This document shows, piece after piece, positions 44,934 to 54,545 of a stretch of 64,000 nt of DNA. Every line of letters starts with the position of its first letter. The first letter of the stretch is position 1. The stretch comes from Oscillospiraceae bacterium (GTDB lineage Bacteria; Bacillota; Clostridia; Oscillospirales; Ruminococcaceae). The notes beneath the pieces are model-generated. The model was not told the DNA's origin. It did no database searches and saw nothing but the letters and a program-made list of their open reading frames with translations. Location: the NCBI GenBank assembly GCA_030153485.1, contig JAGUQX010000007.1:62001-126000 (forward strand), read 5' to 3'. The translations under genes and the position numbers were made by a program.

Positions 44934-46611
44934 ATATCTGATTTATAAAATTTTTAATATTCTCTATAATTGTTTGTATTGTGTTTTTTTCAAAAGGAGA
45001 GTTAAGATTTACTTTATTTATAGAATTAATAAAATTATCATTTCCACCAATTTTTACAAATTCTATATATTTATTAAAAGCATTTTCAAAATTTTCTTGC
45101 GATAAGCTCCAAAATTGCAGCGCCATAGTTTCTGCTAAACAATAGTCTATATAATAGAAAGGCGTCATATATATATGTAATTGTCTTTGCCATCCAGAAC
45201 CATCTTTATAAAAAGGTATATCATCAAAATTGATATACGGTCTATATATTTTTTCTAATTCAAGCCATTTTTCATCTCTTTCATTTGAAGACATTTCAGG
45301 ATTTTTATATAAAATATGTTGAAAATGATCTACCATTGTTCCATATGGTAAAAAATTAATACTATGTTCTATTTGAGCTAATTTTGCTTTTTCAACATCC
45401 TCTTTATAAAATAAATCTAGCCAAGGCCAAGCAAAATATTCCATAGCCATAGAGTGAACTTCACATGTTTCTAAATTCGGCGATTTTATTTCACATATTT
45501 TTTCATCTTTAGTTAAATATCCAGCTAAAGCATGACCAGCTTCATGTGTAAATACATCTACATCTCCACTTGTTCCATTGAAATTAGAATATATAAAAGG
45601 TGATTTATAGTCATAAATAAATGTACAATATCCACCAGCAGCTTTATTTGGATTTGAAATTAAATCAAATAATTCATTATTTATCATAAAATCAATAAAA
45701 TCTTTAGTGATATCACTCATATTTGTATACATTTCTTTTCCTGCTTGTATAGTATCATCAAAAGTTCCAAATGGCTTTGGATTTCCATCTTTAAAAGAAA
45801 AAATATCATCATATATTTTCATATCTGTTAAAGATATACGCTTGGATTGTTTTTCTTTAATTTTTATCAAAAATGGAACAACTAAGTCTATAATATTTTT
45901 TCTATATATTTCCACATCTTTTTCATTATAACAATCTCTACCCATTCTTGAATATCCAACTGGTGTAAAAGAATCATGACCTAATGATGTTGCAATTTCA
46001 TGTCTTGTATTAATTAATTTATCAAAAATTCTATCTAGTTCTGGCTTAATATTTTTCAAACATAAACCTTCCGCAAGAAAAGCACTTTTTCTAATATCTC
46101 TATCTTGATTTGATTTATATGGAGTTAAAGAAGCTAAATTTAACTTTTCACCATTAAAATCTACACGAAGAGAGGCTATTAAATTTTGATATTCAACTTT
46201 TAAAGCATTTTCTTCTTGGAGAAGATGTATAATGTTTTTTGAAAAAGTCTCCATAGATATTTTTAAATTTGAAATAAATATTTCTCCAATATTTGCTTTT
46301 ATATCATTTATATATTTTGATTCTAAAATTTCTTTATATAAAATTTGAACTTTTTCCTCTATAATTGGGGATGAAGACATTATAAATTTATATTCATCTG
46401 TATAATATTTATCTTTTGTATCAATTGTATGCCTTATATGTGCTAAAGTCTGCATAGTTTTAAATGATTTTATTAATTCTTCATGATGATTTATATATTT
46501 TATTTGTAATTGATAAGAATCTGAATTTTTAAAATTTTGTATAATATCATTATACTTAGATAAAATTAATTCTATATTTGGTCTTATATATTTCATATTT
46601 GAAAATTTCAT
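44932..46611 (-). CDS. pepF: M3-family oligoendopeptidase (PepF-like)
   Basis: 559 residues, cytoplasmic zinc peptidase for short peptides. The zinc motif H-E-A-G-H is at about residue 356 in V-F-T-H-E-A-G-H-A-L-A-G-Y, with the third ligand Glu about 28 residues on (L-E-T-C-E-V-H-S-M-A-M-E). Length near the 560-600 norm. ATG 5 bases after AAAGGAG. Last gene of ylbJ-small-dnaD-dnaI-pepF. Confidence 0.92.
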   Translation of the reverse strand: MKFSNMKYIRPNIELILSKYNDIIQNFKNSDSYQLQIKYINHHEELIKSFKTMQTLAHIRHTIDTKDKYYTDEYKFIMSSSPIIEEKVQILYKEILESKYINDIKANIGEIFISNLKISMETFSKNIIHLLQEENALKVEYQNLIASLRVDFNGEKLNLASLTPYKSNQDRDIRKSAFLAEGLCLKNIKPELDRIFDKLINTRHEIATSLGHDSFTPVGYSRMGRDCYNEKDVEIYRKNIIDLVVPFLIKIKEKQSKRISLTDMKIYDDIFSFKDGNPKPFGTFDDTIQAGKEMYTNMSDITKDFIDFMINNELFDLISNPNKAAGGYCTFIYDYKSPFIYSNFNGTSGDVDVFTHEAGHALAGYLTKDEKICEIKSPNLETCEVHSMAMEYFAWPWLDLFYKEDVEKAKLAQIEHSINFLPYGTMVDHFQHILYKNPEMSSNERDEKWLELEKIYRPYINFDDIPFYKDGSGWQRQLHIYMTPFYYIDYCLAETMALQFWSLSQENFENAFNKYIEFVKIGGNDNFINSINKVNLNSPFEKNTIQTIIENIKNFINQI

Positions 46612-46649
46612 ATGATCTCCTTTAAATTTTATTATTTTATTATTTTATT

Positions 46650-47609
46650 TTAAGTCTTATTCTGCTTTTTTATTAATCTAATATCATTTCCATAAAATTT
46701 TAATATATCAAAAGAAATAAGACGTGAAACAACACGATCAGAATATCTTGAAAATATATCATCTTGATTTAAATTTGAGTTTATTATAATTGGTTTGGAT
46801 AAATTTATTCTAGAATTTATTATATTATATAAAAGACTTGAATAAAAATTTGATTCGAATTCTGTTCCTACATCGTCTATTATAAGTAGATCACAGTATA
46901 TTATTGTATCTAAAGTTGAGTTTAAAGAGGAAACTTTTCCAAAATGTTCGGATTCTACAGATCTAAATAAATCTTGTGCAGAACCATAGATAACGTTAAA
47001 TCCAGAATTTATAACATTATTGGCAATTGCAAAAGATAGGTGTGTTTTACCTAAACCTGTATTACCCATCATAAAAATATTATTTGAATTAATATTAAAA
47101 TTATCTGAATATTTAATGCAATATAAATATATTTCTTTCATTTTATTTTTAAATTCTTCTGGATATAATGAAAGATCAAAACTTTGAAAACTAGATATAT
47201 TTAAATTAGAAGAATTTATTAATTCTTTTGCTTTGATTTTTTTAATTAAATGTTTAAAACATTCACAAAGTGATCCAAGTTTATAACCAGTATCATTGCA
47301 TATATTACAGCTATAGTCTAGTTGTAGATAATTTTCAGGATAACTATTTTCAACTAAAAGTTCTTTTATGCTAGCCTGTATATCCAAATTATTTATTTTG
47401 ATTTGATTTAATTTATTTTTAAAAAAAACATCTGTTTTTTGACCTTTAAATAATAACTTAGAAATCTTTATAGAAGTTGTAGATAAAGCTTTTTTCATTT
47501 CACAAATTTCAGGAATTTTTTCATAAACCTCTAATAATTTTTTATTGTATCCAATTTGAGCAGATATTCGTTTAGTATTCATTATATCTAGAGCTTTTTT
47601 AAATGCCAT
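46650..47609 (-). CDS. dnaI: Helicase loader DnaI/DnaC-type ATPase
   Basis: 319 residues. N-terminal region with a zinc-type Cys set (C-N-I-C-N-D-T-G-Y and C-E-C-F at about 100-120), then an AAA+ domain: Walker A G-N-T-G-L-G-K-T-H at about 178-186, Walker B L-L-I-I-D-D-V-G-T-E, and a sensor in N-S-N-L-N. Loads the replicative helicase DnaB/DnaC at origins and forks. Directly downstream (33 bases) of the DnaD-like gene, matching the dnaB-dnaI order of Bacillus. Confidence 0.93.
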   Translation of the reverse strand: MAFKKALDIMNTKRISAQIGYNKKLLEVYEKIPEICEMKKALSTTSIKISKLLFKGQKTDVFFKNKLNQIKINNLDIQASIKELLVENSYPENYLQLDYSCNICNDTGYKLGSLCECFKHLIKKIKAKELINSSNLNISSFQSFDLSLYPEEFKNKMKEIYLYCIKYSDNFNINSNNIFMMGNTGLGKTHLSFAIANNVINSGFNVIYGSAQDLFRSVESEHFGKVSSLNSTLDTIIYCDLLIIDDVGTEFESNFYSSLLYNIINSRINLSKPIIINSNLNQDDIFSRYSDRVVSRLISFDILKFYGNDIRLIKKQNKT

Positions 47610-47642
47610 AAATTTTTAAAACTCCTATATTTATATAAAAAA

Positions 47643-48647
47643 CTATAATTTAGAAATAGTTTCTGATAATTTATCAAATACATCTTCAGAAAAAGATGAT
47701 ATATTATTTTTATTATATTTTTTGACATTGGTTTTTTTATTTGATTTAATTTTTGGTTTTATATCTAAGATTTGTGATAAAGAAGTTATATTGTTTAAAT
47801 TCCAATCAGTAAGTATTTTATTTATATATGGAAAAGAAATTTTTCCAATATTATCGATAGTTTTATTGTATGCTTCTTTTATTATGTCTTGAGAAAAATT
47901 AAATTCAGTAAACCATTTGTCAATATAATTTTTTTCCCATTCGGATAAAGCCCGATTATTTATCCCAAAAAGCTTAGAGATATTAAAATGATTAGATTTT
48001 GATTCTTCTATATTTTTTAAATATTTTTCTGCTAATTCATGTGTATGAATATTTTTTTTATCCCAATCATTACAGATAGATTTTACATATCGTATACTCA
48101 TTTTATTTATTTTTATACAATATTCAAAAACCATTAGCAAGACATCTGGTTTTATATGTGTTGAATTTAAAATAGATGTAATAGTTGTTTTTTCAATATA
48201 TGTAATTGGTCTAGAAATAATTTGTTCTATATGATTATATATTTCTTTAATATCTATAGATAACGTTTCTTTTTGTATATTATTTAATTCTAAATTTTTT
48301 TCTATATCTATAGACTTTATAGATTCTCCAATTTCAAATTCTAAATTATCAAAATGTTTAATATTTATAATATTTTTATCTAAAGAATTTGTTTCAAATC
48401 CATTTAAAATAGTTTCTGGAAGAATATTTTCTTTTATCCAAAATTTTATTATAATTATATAATCTATATCTTTATATTTAAAAAAATGTTCAATATTTTC
48501 AATAGAAATATTGTTACTTATATTTCTTAATAAATATATAAGTATATTGATATATTTATAGTCTATAGTGTTTATATATTTGTCTACTATTTTGGTAGGG
48601 ATAGAAAAGTTTGTTTCTATTTGATTAAAATTTAAAAATAAATTCAT
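47643..48647 (-). CDS. DnaD/DnaB-like replication initiation protein
   Basis: 334 residues. Two DnaD-type C-terminal modules: one around I-T-Y-I-E-K-T-T-I-T-S-I-L and V-K-S-I-C-N-D-W-D (about 150-200), another around L-S-E-W-E-K-N-Y-I-D-K-W and I-S-F-P-Y-I-N-K-I-L-T-D-W (about 235-285). Such tandem modules are the helicase co-loader type (DnaB of Bacillus). Upstream of dnaI in one operon supports a helicase-loading role. Sequence is Asn/Ile/Lys rich like the rest of the genome. Confidence 0.86.
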   Translation of the reverse strand: MNLFLNFNQIETNFSIPTKIVDKYINTIDYKYINILIYLLRNISNNISIENIEHFFKYKDIDYIIIIKFWIKENILPETILNGFETNSLDKNIINIKHFDNLEFEIGESIKSIDIEKNLELNNIQKETLSIDIKEIYNHIEQIISRPITYIEKTTITSILNSTHIKPDVLLMVFEYCIKINKMSIRYVKSICNDWDKKNIHTHELAEKYLKNIEESKSNHFNISKLFGINNRALSEWEKNYIDKWFTEFNFSQDIIKEAYNKTIDNIGKISFPYINKILTDWNLNNITSLSQILDIKPKIKSNKKTNVKKYNKNNISSFSEDVFDKLSETISKL

Positions 48648-48664
48648 GAATTTTCCCTTTTTAA

Positions 48665-48901
48665 TTATTCTAGAGAAAAATCTTCTTTAGAATATTGTTT
48701 TATTCGCATAGAATGTTTTGGTATTCTTTTTAAAGGTGAATACTTAAAAAAATTGCAAAATTCGTCATTTTCTTTTTTATTAGAGATTTTAACACAAGAT
48801 ACCACTAATAGCTTTAAATCATTTATCTTAGAATTGTTTTTATTATATTCACAATATTCACATGATGGAGAGATGTCTTTTCTAAAATAATTTTTAAACA
48901 T
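48665..48901 (-). CDS. Small cysteine-containing protein between ylbJ and the dnaD-like gene
   Basis: 78 residues. Start R-K-D-I-S-P-S-C-E-Y-C-E-Y and end Y-S-P-L-K-R-I-P give a C-x-x-C plus two further Cys, probably a zinc site. I recognise it as a small protein seen in Clostridia but with no assigned function. Its ATG overlaps the ylbJ stop by one base (TAATG), so translation is coupled. Confidence 0.72.
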   Translation of the reverse strand: MFKNYFRKDISPSCEYCEYNKNNSKINDLKLLVVSCVKISNKKENDEFCNFFKYSPLKRIPKHSMRIKQYSKEDFSLE

Positions 48902-50031
48902 TATTTATTCCTTTTATGAAATTTCTTTTTAATAATTATATCATCTTTATAAATTGATAACAACAAAAATATTGATAAAATAATTAGTGATATTGAACCA
49001 TATGTAGATGAAGAAGTATTTATATAATTATTATAGTTATTAAATGTTTCTATTGATATATTTAAATTTGTTATAAATAAGTTAGTTATAATAATAGAAA
49101 TTATTCCATGAAATAATCTTGTTATAAAAAAAAGTTTTAATGATATTCCAGAATTTAGAAATATACCATATATTTGAAATAATAAACAAACTCCTCCTAT
49201 CGAAGTTAAAAAAACTAATATAGGGATCATATGTTTAAATTGATGTATAAATAAATTATTTATACCATAAGAAACTTCTAAAAAACTTGTGAATAAATTT
49301 TTTATCCAATCTATAGGAATAATAATATTAATAATATTAGAATTATTTAATATTGATATGATTATAGCAAATGTTAATATAAAACCACATGTTATAGATA
49401 TAGTTTTTATAGCGTTAGAAACAGAAGATACAAATCCTTCTGAAAAAGATAATTCTTTTGTATTTTCTTGTTTTATATATTCAATTTTTTTAAATACAGA
49501 TATAAAAAACCCTATTATTAAAGAAGCAATCGTATGTGAAGCAAATATAATTAAACCTATATATATATTATTAAATATCGGTATAGATAAAGCTCCTATT
49601 AAAAAAGAAGGTCCACTATTATAGCAAAAGCAAATCATTCTATTTGCTGTTTTTAATGAAATAGTTTTATTATCTATTAAATTTCTTATAAGTTTTGCAC
49701 CGATAGGATATCCTCCTATCATACTCAAAATAATTATATAACTTAATTTTGGATCTATTTTTAAAATATATTTTGTTATAGGATAAAAAGGAAAAAAAAG
49801 TATTTTATGAACTTTTGTATTCATAATAAAGTTTGATAAAATCATAAAAGGAAATAATGCAGGAATAATTATATATAAACAATTTTCTATACTTTTTTTT
49901 AAATCTTTAACTAAATAATTTGATGAGATTAGAAGGGAAAATATACTTAGTAAAACTATTATGCAGACGATAAATAGAATAATTTTATTTATATTTAATT
50001 TTATAAAATATGATTTTTGTTTTTGATTCAT
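48901..50031 (-). CDS. ylbJ: Sporulation integral membrane protein YlbJ
   Basis: 376 residues with about eight membrane segments and Gate-type (nucleoside-recognition) motifs: L-F-P-F-M-I-L-S-N-F-I near residue 60, G-G-Y-P-I-G-A-K near 105, and C-Y-N-S-G-P-S-F near 135, all typical of YlbJ. In B. subtilis the gene is sigma-E controlled and required for heat-resistant spores. First gene of the minus-strand unit that continues into dnaI and pepF; divergent from yqfC, another sporulation gene. Confidence 0.9.
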   Translation of the reverse strand: MNQKQKSYFIKLNINKIILFIVCIIVLLSIFSLLISSNYLVKDLKKSIENCLYIIIPALFPFMILSNFIMNTKVHKILFFPFYPITKYILKIDPKLSYIIILSMIGGYPIGAKLIRNLIDNKTISLKTANRMICFCYNSGPSFLIGALSIPIFNNIYIGLIIFASHTIASLIIGFFISVFKKIEYIKQENTKELSFSEGFVSSVSNAIKTISITCGFILTFAIIISILNNSNIINIIIPIDWIKNLFTSFLEVSYGINNLFIHQFKHMIPILVFLTSIGGVCLLFQIYGIFLNSGISLKLFFITRLFHGIISIIITNLFITNLNISIETFNNYNNYINTSSSTYGSISLIILSIFLLLSIYKDDIIIKKKFHKRNK

Positions 50032-50134
50032 TTATATACCTCTTGATTATTAAAAATTATTTTAAATAGTATATGCTTGAAAATTTTATAATATAATTTA
50101 AATAATTTATAAATATATTTTTGGGGGTGATTAT

Positions 50135-50416
50135 TTGAGAAAAAGAAAAAAAGAAAATATAAAAAAAATCATGTCAAATATTAAAGAAGTTGCTTCATCA
50201 ATGGTTAAAACAGAATCAAGGATTGAAATGATAGGAAATAAAGAAGCTATTATAGAAGGATGTAACGGAGTTATTGAATATGATGATTTTATCATAAGAA
50301 TAGCAACTAAACATCAAGAAATAAGGTTTGTAGGAGATAATTTGCAACTTAAATGTTTAACGAATGAAAATATTATAATAACTGGTTTTATAAAAAATAT
50401 AGAATTTATAGATTAG
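50135..50416 (+). CDS. yqfC: Sporulation protein YqfC (YabP/YqfC family)
   Basis: 93 residues, TTG start 8 bases after GGGGG. YabP/YqfC domain: R-I-E-M-I-G-N-K-E-A-I-I-E-G-C-N-G-V-I-E-Y and V-G-D-N-L-Q-L-K-C-L. Mother-cell sporulation protein (sigma-E in B. subtilis). First gene of the conserved string yqfC-yqfD-phoH-ybeY-dgkA-era-recO. Confidence 0.93.
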   Translation: MRKRKKENIKKIMSNIKEVASSMVKTESRIEMIGNKEAIIEGCNGVIEYDDFIIRIATKHQEIRFVGDNLQLKCLTNENIIITGFIKNIEFID

Positions 50417-50427
50417 GAGATATTTAT

Positions 50428-51603
50428 ATGTATATTATGAAATTATTACGTTCATGTAAAGGGTATATAATATTTTCTGTAGATGGCAATTTTCCCGAAA
50501 GAATTATTAATATGATATCTTCTAGAAATATATTAATTTGGAATATAGAAAAAAAAAATGGATCTATTAATATATATACAATAGCAAAAAATTATAAAGA
50601 AATATCTAAATTAGCTAAAAAAATAGGTTTAAAAACAAAAGTTATTGAAAGAATAGGTATATATTTTTTTATTAATCGGTATAAGAAGCGTATTGGAATT
50701 TTAATTGGTTTAATAATGTTTATTTCTATTTTATTATTTATGCAAAATTTTGTTTGGACAATAAATATTTATGGAAATAAAAATATATCATCTGAATATA
50801 TTTATGAAAAAATTGAAGAATATGGATTAAAAAAAGGTTCATTTATCCCCTTATTAGACTTTAAACAGATTCAGAAAGATTTGATGATAGATCTAGAAAA
50901 TATATCTTGGCTATCTATAAATGATAGGGGAACTAATGTAGATATAGAAATTAGAGAAAGTGTTGAAAAACCTGATATAAAAGATGAACATCCTGTTCCC
51001 AAAAATATAATAGCTTCTAAAAATGGTAAAATATTAGAGATGAATATATTTGAGGGAGATAAAATTTTAAACGTAGGTGATTATGTTTTAGAAGGAGATT
51101 TAATAGTTTCAGGAATGTATAAAGATAAATATGAAAATGAATTTATAGTTTCTGCTAATGGAAATGTTATTGCAGAAACTTTATATAAAAAAGAGTTTAG
51201 TATAAAGTTATATAATGAGGAAAAAAAATATATTAAAAATAAATCAAGATATATATTAGATTTTTTTGGAATAAAGATTCCTTTATACATAGCCACAAAG
51301 ATAGAAGGATATTATGATATTGAAAAAAGTTTTAAATCTTTAAATATATTTGGAAAAACATTTCCTATAACTATATATAAAAACAAATATAATATATTTT
51401 ATATGGAAGATATAACGCTTACAGAAGAAGAAGCAGATATAGCTCTTGAAAAATATTTAGAAGATTATGAAAAATTTGATTTAAATCAAATTGAAATACT
51501 TGAAAGAAGTATTTCAAAATCAATAATAGATAATGAGGTTTTTTATAAAATAGATTATATATGTAAAGAAAATATCGCTAAAGAAAAAGATATAGAATAT
51601 TAA
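50428..51603 (+). CDS. yqfD: Sporulation protein YqfD
   Basis: 391 residues. Soluble N-terminal part (about 1-85), one membrane segment (about 88-108), then an extracellular/intermembrane region starting I-N-I-Y-G-N (POTRA-like) with R-G-T-N-V-D-I-E-I-R-E and A-S-K-N-G-K-I-L-E-M. Sigma-E controlled sporulation protein in Bacillus. 11 bases after yqfC. Confidence 0.92.
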   Translation: MYIMKLLRSCKGYIIFSVDGNFPERIINMISSRNILIWNIEKKNGSINIYTIAKNYKEISKLAKKIGLKTKVIERIGIYFFINRYKKRIGILIGLIMFISILLFMQNFVWTINIYGNKNISSEYIYEKIEEYGLKKGSFIPLLDFKQIQKDLMIDLENISWLSINDRGTNVDIEIRESVEKPDIKDEHPVPKNIIASKNGKILEMNIFEGDKILNVGDYVLEGDLIVSGMYKDKYENEFIVSANGNVIAETLYKKEFSIKLYNEEKKYIKNKSRYILDFFGIKIPLYIATKIEGYYDIEKSFKSLNIFGKTFPITIYKNKYNIFYMEDITLTEEEADIALEKYLEDYEKFDLNQIEILERSISKSIIDNEVFYKIDYICKENIAKEKDIEY

Positions 51604-51647
51604 TATTTATACAAATATGTTATAATAAAACAAAACTTTATATGAAG

Positions 51648-51653
51648 AGGAAG
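51648..51653 (+). promoter_or_regulatory. Ribosome binding site that points to an ATT start for phoH
   Basis: AGGAAG, 7 bases before the in-frame ATT at 51661. The only TTG nearby (51654) is in another frame that stops after eight codons. Confidence 0.45.
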
Positions 51654-51660
51654 TTGTCTT

Positions 51661-52629
51661 ATTATAGAAAAAATTATTAATATAAACGAAATTTTTAAAA
51701 TTAGAAATCTATTTGGACTTTTAGACAATAATATTAAAATCTTAGAAAAAGAATTTGATGTAATTATAAGTAATAGAAATAATGAAATTAAAATAAAAGG
51801 TGATTCTGATGATATTGATAAAGCATATAAAACTATTTTATATATTTTAGAAATTATTGAAAATGGTGATATTATTGATGAAAATACTGTAAGATATTAT
51901 TCATGTATGGTTAAAGAAGCAGCTATAGAAGATATGAAAGATATTAAAAATTCTTATGCATATGTTACATTTGACGGAACCCCAATAAAAGGAAAAACTC
52001 TATCACAACAAAAATATATTAATGATATTAGGAAAAAAACTATTGTTTTTGGTGTTGGACCAGCGGGAACAGGAAAGACATATTTAGCTGTAGCTATGGC
52101 TGTTTCTGCTTTTAAAAGTGGTTTAGTAAAAAAGATTCTTTTAACTAGACCAGCTGTAGAAGCAGGAGAAAAACTTGGATTTCTTCCAGGAGATCTTCAA
52201 GATAAAGTTGATCCCTATTTAAGACCTCTTTACGATAGCTTATATGAATTTTTAGGATCTGAATCATTTGAAAAGAATTTAGAAAGAGGAAATATCGAGG
52301 TTGCACCTCTTGCTTTTATGAGAGGAAGAACTTTAAATGACTCGTTTATAATTCTGGATGAAGCTCAAAATACTACTAAAGAGCAGATGAAAATGTTTTT
52401 AACAAGAATAGGAAATAATTCAAAAGTTGTTGTAACAGGTGATATAACTCAAATAGATATACCAGATAAATTTTCTTCTGGTTTAATAGATGCTATAAAA
52501 GTTTTGTCGAATACAAATGATATTAGTATTCGATATTTTGATAACATTGATGTTGTAAGAAATGTAATTGTTCAAAATATTATAAATGCATATGATGATT
52601 TTTATGGTAAGGATGATAAAGATGAATAG
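51661..52629 (+). CDS. phoH: PhoH family ATPase with apparent ATT start
   Basis: 322 codons if read from ATT 51661. The frame is open and protein-like from there, but has no ATG, GTG or TTG before ATG 51907; starting at 51907 would leave 240 residues and remove the N-terminal KH-like region (about 1-80) that PhoH proteins normally have. Usual family length is about 320. Walker A G-P-A-G-T-G-K-T at about 133, Walker B I-L-D-E-A-Q-N at about 230, and the R-P-A-V-E-A-G-E-K-L-G-F-L-P-G-D segment are intact. PhoH is an ATPase linked to RNA metabolism and sits before ybeY, with an 8-base overlap. Either ATT is used as start or one base is wrong or inserted near 51654-51661. Confidence 0.85.
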   Translation: MIEKIININEIFKIRNLFGLLDNNIKILEKEFDVIISNRNNEIKIKGDSDDIDKAYKTILYILEIIENGDIIDENTVRYYSCMVKEAAIEDMKDIKNSYAYVTFDGTPIKGKTLSQQKYINDIRKKTIVFGVGPAGTGKTYLAVAMAVSAFKSGLVKKILLTRPAVEAGEKLGFLPGDLQDKVDPYLRPLYDSLYEFLGSESFEKNLERGNIEVAPLAFMRGRTLNDSFIILDEAQNTTKEQMKMFLTRIGNNSKVVVTGDITQIDIPDKFSSGLIDAIKVLSNTNDISIRYFDNIDVVRNVIVQNIINAYDDFYGKDDKDE

Positions 52630-53092
52630 AAAAACAAACTTTAAAATATATATAAATAATACTCAATATTCTACAAAAATATCAATGATGACAAGGCTTG
52701 TTATAAGAAGATGCTGTAGATGTGTTTTAAAATATGAAAATATTAATTATAAAACTGAGGTTAGTATTGCTTTAATGGACGATTCTACTATAAAACATCT
52801 AAATAATAAATATAGAAAAAAAAATGTTACTACGGATGTCTTATCATTTCCTATAAATGATGTTATGTATGGTGAGAGAAATCAAAAACTATTAGGAGAT
52901 ATAGCTATTTCTATTCCACAAGCAAAAAAACAAGCAGAAGAATATGGACATACATTAATGGGAGAGATAGCTTTTTTAACTGTTCATGGTATGCTTCATC
53001 TTCTTGGATATGATCATCAAGTATCTAAAAAAGAAGAAAAAATTATGTTTAATAAACAAAATAAAATTTTGTCTTATTTAGGTATTAGATAA
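52622..53092 (+). CDS. ybeY: Endoribonuclease YbeY
   Basis: 156 residues. Zinc motif H-G-M-L-H-L-L-G-Y-D-H at about 115-125, with T-D-V-L-S-F-P and L-G-D-I-A-I-S before it. Single-strand endoribonuclease for 16S rRNA maturation and ribosome quality control. An ATG at 52586 is in frame but deep inside phoH; ATG 52622, overlapping the phoH stop by 8 bases, follows AAGGATGATAAAG. Confidence 0.94.
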   Translation: MNRKTNFKIYINNTQYSTKISMMTRLVIRRCCRCVLKYENINYKTEVSIALMDDSTIKHLNNKYRKKNVTTDVLSFPINDVMYGERNQKLLGDIAISIPQAKKQAEEYGHTLMGEIAFLTVHGMLHLLGYDHQVSKKEEKIMFNKQNKILSYLGIR

Positions 53093-53106
53093 GGAGAATA
53101 TTACTA

Positions 53107-53571
53107 TTGTTTTTTAAAAAATTTTTAAAATTTTTAAATAGCTTTAAAAATGCTTATAATGGAATATTATTTTGTATAAAATCTGAAAGAAATATTAGAG
53201 TTCATATATTTATTTCAATATTTGTATTAGTTTTTTCCATTTTTTTTAAATTTGATAAAATTATATATTTAATACTATTTTTAATATGCTCTTTAGTTAT
53301 ATCTTTTGAAATGGTTAATACCGCTATTGAAAAATTTATTGATAGTAAATTTATAGGATATAATGGATCTGCTAAAATAATAAAAGATATATTATCTGGA
53401 TCTGTTTTAATTTCTGCTTTTTTCGCTTTTATTTCTGGATGTTTAATTTTTTTATATAATATAAAAAAATTTATATATGTTATAACACTTATTATAACTA
53501 GCCCTATTCTAATAATACTATTTTCAATAATTATATTATTGGGGATATGGTTTATTTTTAAATATAATTAG
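53107..53571 (+). CDS. dgkA: Diacylglycerol/undecaprenol kinase (DgkA family)
   Basis: 154 residues with three membrane segments of the DgkA fold (about 30-110) and one or two extra hydrophobic segments at the C-terminus (about 118-150). S-E-R-N-I-R-V-H and F-E-M-V-N-T-A-I-E-K-F-I-D carry the catalytic Glu and metal-binding residues. Gram-positive members mainly phosphorylate undecaprenol. TTG start after AGGAGAATATT. The C-terminal extension is longer than in B. subtilis DgkA (about 120 residues). Confidence 0.9.
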   Translation: MFFKKFLKFLNSFKNAYNGILFCIKSERNIRVHIFISIFVLVFSIFFKFDKIIYLILFLICSLVISFEMVNTAIEKFIDSKFIGYNGSAKIIKDILSGSVLISAFFAFISGCLIFLYNIKKFIYVITLIITSPILIILFSIIILLGIWFIFKYN

Positions 53572-53581
53572 GAGTATTTTT

Positions 53582-54475
53582 ATGAATGATGATAAAAAAG
53601 TTGTTTTTGTATCTATAGTAGGAAAACCAAATGTTGGAAAATCTTCTATATTAAATGGTTTATTAGGGTCCAAAATTTCTATAGTTACTAGAAAACCTCA
53701 GACAACGAGAACAAAAATTACGGGGATCTTAACAAAAGATAATTATCAATATATTTTTATTGATACCCCTGGACATCATCAGGCAAAAACAAAATTAGGA
53801 ACCGAAATGGTAAAAGGAATCTTTCAATCTATGGATGGTGTAGATTTAATCTTGTTTATATTAGATGCATCATCAAAAATAAATGACAAGGAAAAAGAAT
53901 TATTACAAAGTTTTAAACAAGGAAACCAAAAAGTTTTTTTAATTTTAAATAAGATAGATCTTATAAAAAACAAACAATCTTTAATTCCAAAAATAGAAGA
54001 TTTTTCAAAATTATATCCTTTTGAAGAAATTATACCTATTTCAGCAAAAACTGAAAATGGACTTTCTATTATTTTAAAAGAAATAAAAAAATATGCATCA
54101 CCTAGTAATTTTTATTTCCCGGAGGATAGTATAACAGATAAATCTGAAAGAGTTATTGTTTCAGAAATAATAAGAGAAAAAATTCTTATGAATATGCATG
54201 ATGAAATACCTCATTTTGTTGCTGTAAATGTTGAAAGCTTTAAATATTTTAGTAATAAATTAAATATAGAAGCTGTTATATATTGTGGAAAAGACACCCA
54301 CAAAGGCATGATTATTGGAAAAGATGGCGAAATGTTAAAAAGAATATCTACTATGGCTAGATTGGATATAGAAACTCTTTTATCTTGTAAAGTTAATCTA
54401 CGTTGTTGGACAAAAGTTAAAAAAGATTGGGTAAATAGTAATTTTCTTCTTAATAGTTTTGGTCTGTCAAATTAA
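53582..54475 (+). CDS. era: GTPase Era
   Basis: 297 residues. G1 G-K-P-N-V-G-K-S-S at about 15-23, G3 D-T-P-G-H, G4 N-K-I-D, then a KH domain (about 215-290) with the G-K-D-T-H-K-G-M-I-I-G-K-D-G-E-M-L-K motif. Binds the 3' end of 16S rRNA in 30S assembly. Usual place after dgkA. Confidence 0.96.
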   Translation: MNDDKKVVFVSIVGKPNVGKSSILNGLLGSKISIVTRKPQTTRTKITGILTKDNYQYIFIDTPGHHQAKTKLGTEMVKGIFQSMDGVDLILFILDASSKINDKEKELLQSFKQGNQKVFLILNKIDLIKNKQSLIPKIEDFSKLYPFEEIIPISAKTENGLSIILKEIKKYASPSNFYFPEDSITDKSERVIVSEIIREKILMNMHDEIPHFVAVNVESFKYFSNKLNIEAVIYCGKDTHKGMIIGKDGEMLKRISTMARLDIETLLSCKVNLRCWTKVKKDWVNSNFLLNSFGLSN

Positions 54476-54545
54476 TCTTTTTGAATAAAATAACATCTAG
54501 TTACATAACATATCTTTAAGATTATTTTATTTAAGGAGATATTTT

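Noticed and set aside
51907..52629. Annotating phoH from the first ATG at 51907
   Set aside because: This would remove the N-terminal region normally present in PhoH, and there is no good ribosome binding site before 51907.
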